64,000 bases of DNA, from the NCBI GenBank assembly GCA_944322815.1, contig CALUQB010000013.1, positions 1-64,000 of the forward strand, read 5' to 3'. Below are positions 53,062 through 62,216 of this stretch, in pieces. The DNA comes from an uncultured Bacteroidales bacterium (GTDB taxonomy: Bacteria; Bacteroidota; Bacteroidia; Bacteroidales; UBA932). Within the stretch, counting starts at the first letter, position 1, and the number at the start of each line of letters is the position of its first letter. The position numbers were made by a program, and so were the translations under genes. Below the pieces are notes generated by a model that saw only the letters and a list, made by a program, of their open reading frames with translations, was not told the origin of the DNA and made no database searches.

Positions 53062-54336
53062 TTAAAGTTCGCTATAGGAAAGGCCCTTCAGGTCCATGTA
53101 TCTTTTCAGTCCTTCCAGATAGTAGTAGTCGGCATAGTTCAGAGGAACGTCGATTTCAGAGCCGTTCGGCAGTGAACCGGTCGAGTGCATCAGGACAAAG
53201 CCCTGGTTTGTGCCCGGCGCTGCCAGATACGCATCGGAAGAAAGGCTCTTCAGTATCTTCTCGCCATAGTCGAAGTATTTCTGTCCGTCAGGTACCATGG
53301 TGCCGAGTTCCAGCATGGCACAGGCCGTCACTGCACCTGCGGATGCATCGCGTGGCGTCTCGTTCGTCACCGGAGCGTCATAGTCCCAGTACGGGACAGC
53401 GTCTTCGGCCACTACTTTTGACATGATCATATCGGCTATCTTGCATGCGAAGTCAAGATATTTCTCATCTCCGGTCTCACGGTAGCATGAGGTATAGCCG
53501 TAGACTGCCCATGCCTGGCCGCGGGCCCATGACGAGTCATCGTTCTTTCCCTGGAAAGTCTGCTTGAGTTCCACTGTGCCGTCATCGTTATAGCTGACTA
53601 CATGCCAGCAGGTATAGTCCGGACGGAAGTGGTTAGCCATGGTGTGATCTGCATGGCGGACGGCTATATCCTTATATTTGGAATCACCGGTGAGCTTGCT
53701 TGCAGTGAAAAGCAGGTCGAGATTCATCATATTGTCTATGATGACAGGGAAATTCCACGGTCCGAAGTCCCATGAGCGGATACAGCCGATAGAGTCCTTG
53801 AAGCGGCTGCAGAGATTGTCCGAAGTCTCGACGAGGACAGCAGGAATGGTGTCATTGGGCGAAAGCCTGAGAGCATTGCCGTAGCTGCAGTTTATCATGA
53901 ACCCGAGGTCGTGGGTGCCGGTGTAGCGGCGGATCGGGTCGAGGAGTTCAGTATAGTGGACTGCTTCGGCTTTCATGGCTTCATCGCCGGTAAGTTCGTA
54001 GGCATACCAGAGACTGCCCGGGAAGAAACCGCTGGTCCAGTCGTAGATGTTGCAGAGACGGCGCTGGCCTTCCTGTCCCGGAGCCGGCTGTGCCCTGAGC
54101 GAGTCCGCGAAAGTGGAGCGGTCGCGTTCGAGCTGTCTTTCGAGGAAATCCATGTCATAACCCACGCGGATGGAGCGCGGGAGCATACCGGTACCCTTGA
54201 TTTCTTCCGCAGTCCATTTGAGCTGCTGCGAGGCGGTGTCAATGCCTTTCTTTACCCATGAGTAGTCTTCTGTCTGATTCTGGCAGGCCGTGATCGCAAG
54301 GGCCGCCATGGAAATGGTCAGGAGAATTTTTTTCAT
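53062..54336 (-). CDS. GH88 unsaturated glucuronyl hydrolase
   Basis: The start at 54336 (MKKILLTISMAALAITAC) gives a 424-residue lipoprotein; the longer frame would extend through its promoter. The GH88 barrel shows the two family aspartates: Asp99 in NIYDWTSGFFPG and Asp201 in FPVIIDNMMNLDLLF. GSSW-type pieces (DDSSWARGQAWAVYGY) and a conserved PLNYADYYYLEGLKR end follow. The enzyme hydrates the double bond left by lyases and so releases the uronic acid. It is first in the leftward operon GH88, PL12, sulfatase, DUF3604, ROK. Confidence 0.93.
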   Translation of the reverse strand: MKKILLTISMAALAITACQNQTEDYSWVKKGIDTASQQLKWTAEEIKGTGMLPRSIRVGYDMDFLERQLERDRSTFADSLRAQPAPGQEGQRRLCNIYDWTSGFFPGSLWYAYELTGDEAMKAEAVHYTELLDPIRRYTGTHDLGFMINCSYGNALRLSPNDTIPAVLVETSDNLCSRFKDSIGCIRSWDFGPWNFPVIIDNMMNLDLLFTASKLTGDSKYKDIAVRHADHTMANHFRPDYTCWHVVSYNDDGTVELKQTFQGKNDDSSWARGQAWAVYGYTSCYRETGDEKYLDFACKIADMIMSKVVAEDAVPYWDYDAPVTNETPRDASAGAVTACAMLELGTMVPDGQKYFDYGEKILKSLSSDAYLAAPGTNQGFVLMHSTGSLPNGSEIDVPLNYADYYYLEGLKRYMDLKGLSYSEL

Positions 54337-54386
54337 AATATAATCGGTTATAAAATTTAATGTCAATATCGTGCGGTTTTGTTTTA

Positions 54387-54611
54387 CAAAGTTACGGAAT
54401 CCTGAAAGGGCAGGGGAACAATATTGTATAAAAGACATGGGCGCAATATCAATTTTGTCTAAAATGAGTTAATATTTTTTCAAATCGGAACCGAATGGCG
54501 TCCATTACACAAAATTTAAATCAATTTCAACAAAATTGATATCGGTCATACATTTTTGAATTAAGATGGAACAATCCGTAATCACCGCCGGCCGCCGATG
54601 AAGTAACTTTG
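54387..54611. promoter_or_regulatory. divergent control region of the heparan-sulfate-type locus
   Basis: Leftward -7 box TAACTTTG at 54394-54387 (minus) and rightward TAACTTTG at 54604-54611; neither has a -33 TTTG at normal distance, so an activator is expected. A 13-bp sequence, ACAAAATTGATAT, lies at 54530-54542 on the plus strand and at 54458-54446 on the minus strand, 51 and 61 bp upstream of the respective -7 boxes. A related ACAAAATT occurs at 54509, 21 bp before the rightward copy. This explains most of the 309-bp gap. Confidence 0.6.
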
Positions 54612-54645
54612 CAGACATAGAATAACACCAAAAAACCAACAAAAT

Positions 54646-56820
54646 ATGAGAAAATCGATCTTAATCTTATCCTCTTTCCTGCTGGCAATGGCCGCATGCA
54701 CAGTAGAGGAGGATTTCAGCAAAAAAGCAGGAAACCAGAGTCCTGTCATCTCCCCGGAGATTGATCTGCAGGATTCCATATCCGTAAAGGTTTTCGACTA
54801 TCTTAACCTTGATTATCCCGGACTTGAAAGTGTAAAGGAACACTACTCCAAGGCAACGGCGACAGATCCGGTCGATGAATCGGAACTTTATCTGGCAGCG
54901 TACGAATTGCTGGATTACTACAGAAACAGATCTTTCATCATGCCGGAATACTCTTTCATAAATCCTTATGCATCTGAAAGCGACCTGAACATAGCAGACC
55001 AGGCCATAGAGCACAGATTTTATGTAAAGAACTTCTCGGATGGCACTACGGCAGACGGCAAAGAACAGTATTATCTGTTCCCTGAAAAAACCGATGGGAC
55101 AGGAATTATAGACTGGACATATGTACCAGACAATCTGACTGCGAGTGAAAATGAATGGAAATCCCAGAGATTCCGCCATCAGTGGATGATGCCTCAGGCC
55201 AAGGCATACGGGATGACAAAAGACGAAAAATATGTCACATCATGGATAGAAGTCTATGGCGACTTCATGAACCAATATCCTTGTCCGGAAGGAAAGATTT
55301 CAGGCAGCGATGAACCCGCTACAGCGTGGACCAACCTCCAGGTAGCAGAAAGGACATCGGAGCAGCCTGCTATTTTCAAGTATTTCATGGGCTCTGTAAA
55401 CTTCACCCCCGGCTGGCTGACACAGATTCTCGCCACTTATGCGGAAGGAGTGGAAAGCATAATCCAGAACCCTTATTACGCTCCGGAAAACAACATCTAC
55501 TTCTCTCAGATCAAAGCTGTGACCACGGCAGGAGTCATGTTTCCTGAATTCAAGAATGCTCCGGACTGGCTCACTTATGCCTCGCAGCAGATAAACAGCC
55601 AGCTTGATCTCCAATTCAGACCTGATGGAGTACATAACGACCTGGATCCAAGCTACCATAGAGGCACACTTGACAACTTCTACACTACATACAATCTGGT
55701 ACAGGCCAACGAACGCTCAGAAGTATTCCCTTCAGACCTTCTCACAAAACTCAGGAACGCCTGCTGGTTCATGATCGATGTAACTTATCCTGACTATCTT
55801 CTTGAATATTTCAATGACACCAGAAAGACTACCAAAAACGTAATGAAGAGGAACTTCAGACATTACAGTGAAATGTTCCCTGAAGATCAGGAAATCCTGT
55901 GGATGGCTACCGAAGGTGAAAGAGGGACCATGCCTACCAAGAAAATGGCCCTTTACTCGGACGGAGGATATTACATGCTCCGCAACGGCTGGACAAAAGA
56001 ATCCACCATGCTGATAATAAAAAACAATGACAATTATGACCAGAGGTGGCACTGCCAGCCTGACAACAACACCATCGGACTGTACAGCAACGGCCGACAC
56101 TTCCTGCCTGATGCAGGTGCGTTCTCCTATGGAGGAAACGAGCAGAATGAGTCAGACAGAGCCGCATATGCAGCCACATCCATGCACAATACACTGACAA
56201 GCAACGGTGCTGATATTCCTGATGACCGTATGCGCGGACGTCTCCTCAAATCAGAGGAAGGGTCCAATTACAATCTCATAGTCACAGAAAATGACTCATA
56301 TGACGGAATGTCCCACAGAAGGGCCACATTCTTCGTTGAAGACAAGTTCTTTGTTATCGTGGATGAAGGACATGGAGACAAGGAACACACGGCCTGCCTT
56401 TCATTCCTTTTCTGCGAGACAAAGAATGATGTTCCTGAGGACAAGTATGAGAGCGAAGCTAACGCATACGGAGCCCACACTATTTTCAGCGACAACAACA
56501 ATATGATATTCAAGACCTTCACTGAAACGACCGATGGATTGAAAACGACATGGAATACAAAATACTATTCACCTGAAATCGGGGAAAAGGTACAGAGGCC
56601 ATTCTATAAAGTGGATGTAAAGAAAGCTGCGGACAAGGCCGCCCGTTTCATAACAGTCATCTATCCGCTCGGAGCACCTGCCGATTTCGCCAACATGTCC
56701 ATATCCGCGTCATTCACTGACAATGCAGCAGGACAGGAAGGAACGTTTCATTCAGAGGGAGCGTCAGTGAAAGTGACAGTAAACGGCACCGACTACAATC
56801 TTTCATACAAATTGGACTAA
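54646..56820 (+). CDS. PL12-family lyase lipoprotein, probably surface exposed
   Basis: A 724-residue heparinase II/III-type protein with a lipobox (LAMAAC, Cys18), unlike the signal-peptide form on the other strand. It shares the fold and the order of motifs: Asn282 or Asn283 in PENNIYFSQIK, Tyr337 in NDLDPSYHRGT, His469 in RWHCQPDNNT, and SMHNTLTSNG. It is about 50 residues longer, with insertions near residues 130-160. A surface lyase would cut the polymer so that SusCD can import pieces for the periplasmic PL12. It is the first gene rightward and lies 18 nt before the surface binding protein gene. Confidence 0.88.
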   Translation: MRKSILILSSFLLAMAACTVEEDFSKKAGNQSPVISPEIDLQDSISVKVFDYLNLDYPGLESVKEHYSKATATDPVDESELYLAAYELLDYYRNRSFIMPEYSFINPYASESDLNIADQAIEHRFYVKNFSDGTTADGKEQYYLFPEKTDGTGIIDWTYVPDNLTASENEWKSQRFRHQWMMPQAKAYGMTKDEKYVTSWIEVYGDFMNQYPCPEGKISGSDEPATAWTNLQVAERTSEQPAIFKYFMGSVNFTPGWLTQILATYAEGVESIIQNPYYAPENNIYFSQIKAVTTAGVMFPEFKNAPDWLTYASQQINSQLDLQFRPDGVHNDLDPSYHRGTLDNFYTTYNLVQANERSEVFPSDLLTKLRNACWFMIDVTYPDYLLEYFNDTRKTTKNVMKRNFRHYSEMFPEDQEILWMATEGERGTMPTKKMALYSDGGYYMLRNGWTKESTMLIIKNNDNYDQRWHCQPDNNTIGLYSNGRHFLPDAGAFSYGGNEQNESDRAAYAATSMHNTLTSNGADIPDDRMRGRLLKSEEGSNYNLIVTENDSYDGMSHRRATFFVEDKFFVIVDEGHGDKEHTACLSFLFCETKNDVPEDKYESEANAYGAHTIFSDNNNMIFKTFTETTDGLKTTWNTKYYSPEIGEKVQRPFYKVDVKKAADKAARFITVIYPLGAPADFANMSISASFTDNAAGQEGTFHSEGASVKVTVNGTDYNLSYKLD

Positions 56821-56838
56821 TCATTTAATTCAAACAAG

Positions 56839-59070
56839 ATGAAACACCTGATAACTAAAATCATCATGCTGCTCGCGATAGCTGGGCTGGCGTTTTCTGC
56901 TGTTTCATGTGAGCCGGAAGGCATCACCGATACATCAGATTTCATGCTCTACTATCCAGGCATCACTGATATCGGACCTAATACGACCGATATGAATCTG
57001 GACGCGACATATCACGGAGCAAAACCTTCTGAATTCTCCATTGACAAAATCACCCTTGACGGGGAGCCTGTAACCACGGACTGTTTCAGCATCAATCCGG
57101 ACACAGGATTATTCTCCATGACCAATACACAGAATCTTGAAATTGGTCTCTATAGTTTTACTATATCATGCGTCTCCGGAGGCAAAAGGTATTCTTTTGA
57201 GGACGTCATTACTATAAACGTACTCAAGGCGGTACCTGACGGAATCATTGCCGAACCGGCAGTCCTCACCGTAAAACTTACCGACATCACAGCTCCTGGA
57301 GATGAAACAGTGCTACCGACATCCAAAATCACCACGGACGGGACATCTGTCAGCATAAAAAGTTATAGCATAACGAATGTCCGCAGAAACGGAATCGTCA
57401 TTTCAAACGCTGACGAACTGTTTGAAGTCTCTTCAGACGGAGTCGTTTCCATCATAGGAAATGATCCTGACTTCGTGCCTGGAAAATATGTCCTTGATTT
57501 CAAGTTGACCACATATCTGGTAGGTGCGGATTCTGAAGAAGGAATCTTTTCTGACGCTTTGACTATAGATGTCACTTCTGAACCAGTAGGACTTACATAT
57601 ACTCCGGCCGGAACTGACGTCGAATCAGGATATGCCATTTCATCAGAAGCTCCTGTACTTGCCGGATCTCTCGATGGGATAAAATATGAAATTAAATCCA
57701 TTGTCAGAAACGGAACGGAAACTGTTTCCGATACCCCTATTTCCATCGATGCCACCACAGGTGTCATTTCCGTTGCAGACAAAAACACTCTCCCTATCGG
57801 TGACACTTACACTGTTTCAGTGAAGGTTACGAATACTTACGGGTCGACAGATTTCGACAATATCTATACTATTACGGTAGTCGACTTCATCCAGCCTGTA
57901 AGCACTCTTGTCTATGACAACATGGAATCAGTAATCCAGGAAGTAGCATTCGAGAATCCTGTCAAGACCATGGATGGTGAGTCTGTTACATACTCATTTG
58001 TGGATCTTCCTTCAGAATTGTCTGACCTCAAGATAGATGCAGCGACAGGAACTGTCTATGCCGAAAAAGGCAACAAGATTCCTCTCGGGACACACAACGT
58101 CACAGTAAAAGTCCAGAATATAAAGAGTGAAGCTACAGCTACATTTACCATAACAGTAGTTGCAAACCCTAACATGTTCACATTTGTACACTGGGGCAAC
58201 AACATCGGACTGACTCCTGCTACAGATTATGCAAGCCAGTACAGATTTACGTCAAAAGCAGACATGACAGCAGCTACGATCAAGGTCGCAGACAGCGATC
58301 TGCCGGAAGGCGTGGCTGTAAAATATGAAATCGATATAGACAACTCTGTAGCACCTAATGAGGACACTAAAAAGGCTGTCACCATCAACGAAACGACAGG
58401 TGAAATAACACTCGGTGACAAAGTATGGAACAGCAAGCAGCGTGTCACTATGGCGCTGGTGAAAGTAACAGCAGGTTCTGACGAAGCCAGCCAGGTTTCA
58501 GTGAAGATTCCTGTATTCTTCGAATGCTCGAACCCTATCACCTTCGAAGGTAGCTCATCAAGCATTTCTCTGGAATTCACACCGTTTGTATATCAGGTAA
58601 ATCCTCGTAGCGGAGGCACATCTCATGCCCCGGTTATAACCGGAGCCGATGATAATTTCCGTATGGAATTCCGTACAAACTTCAGATACGGAAATGTCAA
58701 CGGCCCTGAGAGCCATATTTCAGGTGCACCGTCAGTAGCCGGATCATTCATGCGCGGACTGTGGGATGCATTCTATGCAAAAATCAGCAAGAGTCCGAAC
58801 TACGGTCAAAAATGGCCTATGTCATACTATCAGGGGACTAAAGACGGATGGCTTAACACATATGCCTTAGGATATATAAACTGCAAGACTCCTGACAATC
58901 CTACCGGCGACTACTCTATCAGAATAAATCCTGGCGTATGGGTAGATGCCACTGGAACTTACGCTAACGGTGTCCTCATTCCTGAAATAGCATACTCGAA
59001 TGACGGAACCGAGCCAGATAAGGCTCACAGGAATCTTCCTGTTGCAATATGGTTCGACGAGAAATTCTAA
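56839..59070 (+). CDS. surface glycan-binding lipoprotein (DUF4958-like)
   Basis: A 743-residue lipoprotein (FSAVSC). It is built of repeated Ig/cadherin-like beta domains of about 90-110 residues: each has a strand such as FSINPDTGLFSM, FEVSSDGVVSIIG, ISIDATTGVISVADK, LKIDAATGTVYAEKG or VTINETTGEITLGD, followed by GxYxFTIxxxx. A distinct C-terminal domain follows (about 560-743, FMRGLWDAFYAKISKSPNYGQKWPMSYYQGTKDGWL). From memory such proteins accompany SusCD in heparan sulfate loci and bind the glycan at the surface. It lies between the lyase and susC. Domain family name is tentative. Confidence 0.75.
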   Translation: MKHLITKIIMLLAIAGLAFSAVSCEPEGITDTSDFMLYYPGITDIGPNTTDMNLDATYHGAKPSEFSIDKITLDGEPVTTDCFSINPDTGLFSMTNTQNLEIGLYSFTISCVSGGKRYSFEDVITINVLKAVPDGIIAEPAVLTVKLTDITAPGDETVLPTSKITTDGTSVSIKSYSITNVRRNGIVISNADELFEVSSDGVVSIIGNDPDFVPGKYVLDFKLTTYLVGADSEEGIFSDALTIDVTSEPVGLTYTPAGTDVESGYAISSEAPVLAGSLDGIKYEIKSIVRNGTETVSDTPISIDATTGVISVADKNTLPIGDTYTVSVKVTNTYGSTDFDNIYTITVVDFIQPVSTLVYDNMESVIQEVAFENPVKTMDGESVTYSFVDLPSELSDLKIDAATGTVYAEKGNKIPLGTHNVTVKVQNIKSEATATFTITVVANPNMFTFVHWGNNIGLTPATDYASQYRFTSKADMTAATIKVADSDLPEGVAVKYEIDIDNSVAPNEDTKKAVTINETTGEITLGDKVWNSKQRVTMALVKVTAGSDEASQVSVKIPVFFECSNPITFEGSSSSISLEFTPFVYQVNPRSGGTSHAPVITGADDNFRMEFRTNFRYGNVNGPESHISGAPSVAGSFMRGLWDAFYAKISKSPNYGQKWPMSYYQGTKDGWLNTYALGYINCKTPDNPTGDYSIRINPGVWVDATGTYANGVLIPEIAYSNDGTEPDKAHRNLPVAIWFDEKF

Positions 59071-59085
59071 TGAAAATCCATTGTA

Positions 59086-62000
59086 ATGAAAAATAATAAA
59101 TTCGGTATATACGGGCTTATAGCCCTTCTGGCAGTGATGTTCAACATCACAGCGCTGGCCCAGGACAAGGTCACAGTCACAGGTACTGTTGTCGATGAGA
59201 CAGACCTCCCTCTGATCGGGGCGGGTGTTCAGGAAAAAGGTACGACCAACGGAGTAGTCACGGATATTGACGGAAAATTCAGCATTTCCGTCAATCCGGG
59301 GTCTACCCTGGTATTCAACTATATCAGTTACGCTGCTCAGGAAATAGCGGTCGGAAATCAGTCTGTAATAAACGTCAAGCTTGCTCCTGACACGAACATT
59401 CTCGAAGAAGTCGTGGTCATAGGATACGGTACCATGAAAAGGAGCGACCTGACCGGTTCAGTATCATCGGTAAACTCGAAGGCAATCGAGGATTTCAAGG
59501 TCAGCTCAGTAGTCGAAGCTCTTGGAGGACAGATAGCCGGTGTCAACATTACGGCTTCAGACGGTACTCCTGGTGCAGGATATGATATCAAAATCCGTGG
59601 TGTGGGAACCGTAAACGGAGACTCCTCTCCTCTGTTTATCGTGGACGGTTTCGAGGTAGACAATATTGACTACCTCGCAAATCAGGACATCCAGAGCATA
59701 GACGTCCTTAAAGATGCGTCAGCTGCTGCGATTTATGGAGCACGTGCTGCCAACGGTGTAGTCCTCGTCACTACCAAGTCCGGTATCGAAGGGAAGCCTC
59801 AGGTAACATATAACGGTTCAGCAAGCTACAGGGAACTGTCAAAAAGGCTTGATCTTCTCAATCCATATGAGTTCGTGCAACTTCAGCTTGAAGCCAATCC
59901 AGGCAAATACGGGAATACATATTTCCGTGTCGGCGAAGATTCAGACGGCATTCCATACAAATACCAGACTATAGATGACTACATAGGGTTAGAAGGTGTT
60001 GACTGGCAGGATGAGGCATTCAGGCCTACATGGTCCCAGAATCACGACATCAGTCTCAGAGGCGGAGCCAAAGGTTCTACTTATACTGTTTCATTCTCTC
60101 ATTTCGATGAGAACGGTATCTTCAAGAACAGCGGATACGACAAGAACTCAGCTCGTCTGAAGCTCAATCAGAAAATCACCAAGTGGCTGACCCTTGATGC
60201 ATCCATCAACTATACATCGACAAAAAGAACCGGTGTAGGTACCGGAGGCAGTCTGCTTGCAAATCTGATCAGATACAGGCCTACCGGCGGTCTGAATGTT
60301 TCAGACTACGATTTGAGGTACTCCGCATATGACCCTCTGTCTATCGGAGATTCCAACTTCAACTCTTCTAACAACAACCCTATTGTTCAGGCGGAAAATA
60401 CGGATGATGTCCGCAAGGTAGAACAGTGGGTAGCGAATGCATCATTGAACTTCCAGTTTACCAAACATCTGTCTTTCAAGAGCGGTGCTACATACAATGC
60501 CCAGTATCAAAGAAGAGACCAGTTCTGGCACAACGGGACAAGCCAGGCATACAGGTCGGGCTCTGAATACGGCCAGACACAGATGACAAGAGGCCTTAGA
60601 TGGTCAAATAACAACGTTCTGACCTACAACAATACTTTCAACAAGAAACACGATCTGAATGTAATGATCGGCCACGAAGTATCATACAGCGGAACGGAAT
60701 ACCTCCTCGGACAGGCTCAGGAATTCCCGTTCGGGGATCTTGCAAACAACAATTTAGGTCTGGGTGCTACTCCGAGCGTGGTAAATACATCAAAGACTGA
60801 AAACCTCCGTATGTCATTCTTTGCCAGAGCTTTCTATAATTATGACGACAGATATATGATAACCGGTACTGTCAGGGCTGATGCCTCGACCGTATTCTCC
60901 AAGAAACACAAATGGGGATTCTTCCCGTCATTCTCAGCTGCGTGGACAATTTCCAATGAAAGTTTTCTGAAAGATGTTTCATGGATTTCCCTCTTGAAAC
61001 TCCGCGCAGGATGGGGAACTGTAGGTAATGACAGAATATCAAGCTACCTGTCCATGGACCTGTACACTCCAGGGAAATATGGTGTAGGAACCAGCCAGGT
61101 AACAATTCTGACTCCTAAGCAAATAGCAAATCAGGACTTGAAATGGGAGGGATCCACTACGACCAATATCGGTATTGATTTCAGCGTACTTGACAGCAGG
61201 TTGAACCTGAACGTGGATGCTTTCATCAAGGATACCAAAGATCTGCTTCTTGCCCAGAACCTGGCACATGTGACAGGATTTGACTCACAATGGCAGAATA
61301 TCGGTAAGATCAGGAACAAAGGTATCGAAATCACGTTGAATTCAATAAACTTCAACAAAAGGAACTTCTATTGGGCTACCGACTTCAACATCTCGTTCAT
61401 TGACAACAAGCTTGTAGCGCTGCAAGACGGTACAGATTATATGCTTTCCCGTTCAGGCTTCAACTCGAACTTCTCAAGCTATGATTATATTTCTTACGTA
61501 GGTTCTGCACTCGGAGACATGTACGGATATGCATATGATGGAGTTTACCAGTATTCTGACTTCAATATGACAGGAGATGGGGGCATGGTCCTGAAACCTG
61601 GCGTTCCTGACATATCAGACCATGCAGGAAAACCTGCAAAGCCGGGTATGGTCAAGTATAAGGATATAGATGGAGACGGCGTTATAACAACGAACGACAG
61701 AACCGTGATCGGAAACGGACAGCCTGACTGGTATGGCGGTATCACCAACACTTTCAATTTCTACGGTGTAGACTTCAGCTTTATGTTCCAGTTTACATAC
61801 GGAAATGATATCTACAATGCTACCAGACTGTACTCAACACAGACACAGGATGACAGAACTAACCAAATAGCAGAAGTGGCAGACCGCTGGACTACAACAA
61901 ACGCATCCAACACTGTTCCTGCATGGGATGGATATATCAAGTCCGAGCTTTACTCGCGCTTCATCGAAGACGGTTCGTTCCTCAGACTGAAAAACGTTAC

Positions 62001-62214
62001 TCTTGGATACACTTTCCCTGAAAAATGGACCAGGAAGATTTATATCAGCAAGCTTAGGGTTTACGCATCCGCACAGAACCTTTTCTGCCTGACCAAGTAT
62101 AGTGGATATGACCCTGAGGTCAGCACTTTGAGCAGTCCTCTGATGCCTGGCTTCGACTGGGGTGCATATCCTAAGTCACGGACATTCACTTTCGGCCTTG
62201 AAGTTCAATTTTAA
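59086..62214 (+). CDS. SusC-family TonB-dependent receptor
   Basis: A 1042-residue receptor with signal peptide (NITALAQ). Domains are the carboxypeptidase-like regulatory domain (VTGTVVDETDLPLIGAGVQEKGTTNG), TonB-box region EEVVVIGYGT, plug (IKIRGVGTVNGDSSPLFIVDGFEV, IDVLKDASAAAIYGARAANGVVLVTTKSG) and a long barrel ending TFTFGLEVQF. It imports oligosaccharides together with the SusD protein encoded 2 nt downstream. The reading frame is intact, in contrast to the susC at 38.6-41.7 kb. It lies 15 nt after the glycan-binding protein gene. Confidence 0.94.
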   Translation: MKNNKFGIYGLIALLAVMFNITALAQDKVTVTGTVVDETDLPLIGAGVQEKGTTNGVVTDIDGKFSISVNPGSTLVFNYISYAAQEIAVGNQSVINVKLAPDTNILEEVVVIGYGTMKRSDLTGSVSSVNSKAIEDFKVSSVVEALGGQIAGVNITASDGTPGAGYDIKIRGVGTVNGDSSPLFIVDGFEVDNIDYLANQDIQSIDVLKDASAAAIYGARAANGVVLVTTKSGIEGKPQVTYNGSASYRELSKRLDLLNPYEFVQLQLEANPGKYGNTYFRVGEDSDGIPYKYQTIDDYIGLEGVDWQDEAFRPTWSQNHDISLRGGAKGSTYTVSFSHFDENGIFKNSGYDKNSARLKLNQKITKWLTLDASINYTSTKRTGVGTGGSLLANLIRYRPTGGLNVSDYDLRYSAYDPLSIGDSNFNSSNNNPIVQAENTDDVRKVEQWVANASLNFQFTKHLSFKSGATYNAQYQRRDQFWHNGTSQAYRSGSEYGQTQMTRGLRWSNNNVLTYNNTFNKKHDLNVMIGHEVSYSGTEYLLGQAQEFPFGDLANNNLGLGATPSVVNTSKTENLRMSFFARAFYNYDDRYMITGTVRADASTVFSKKHKWGFFPSFSAAWTISNESFLKDVSWISLLKLRAGWGTVGNDRISSYLSMDLYTPGKYGVGTSQVTILTPKQIANQDLKWEGSTTTNIGIDFSVLDSRLNLNVDAFIKDTKDLLLAQNLAHVTGFDSQWQNIGKIRNKGIEITLNSINFNKRNFYWATDFNISFIDNKLVALQDGTDYMLSRSGFNSNFSSYDYISYVGSALGDMYGYAYDGVYQYSDFNMTGDGGMVLKPGVPDISDHAGKPAKPGMVKYKDIDGDGVITTNDRTVIGNGQPDWYGGITNTFNFYGVDFSFMFQFTYGNDIYNATRLYSTQTQDDRTNQIAEVADRWTTTNASNTVPAWDGYIKSELYSRFIEDGSFLRLKNVTLGYTFPEKWTRKIYISKLRVYASAQNLFCLTKYSGYDPEVSTLSSPLMPGFDWGAYPKSRTFTFGLEVQF

Positions 62215-62216
62215 TC

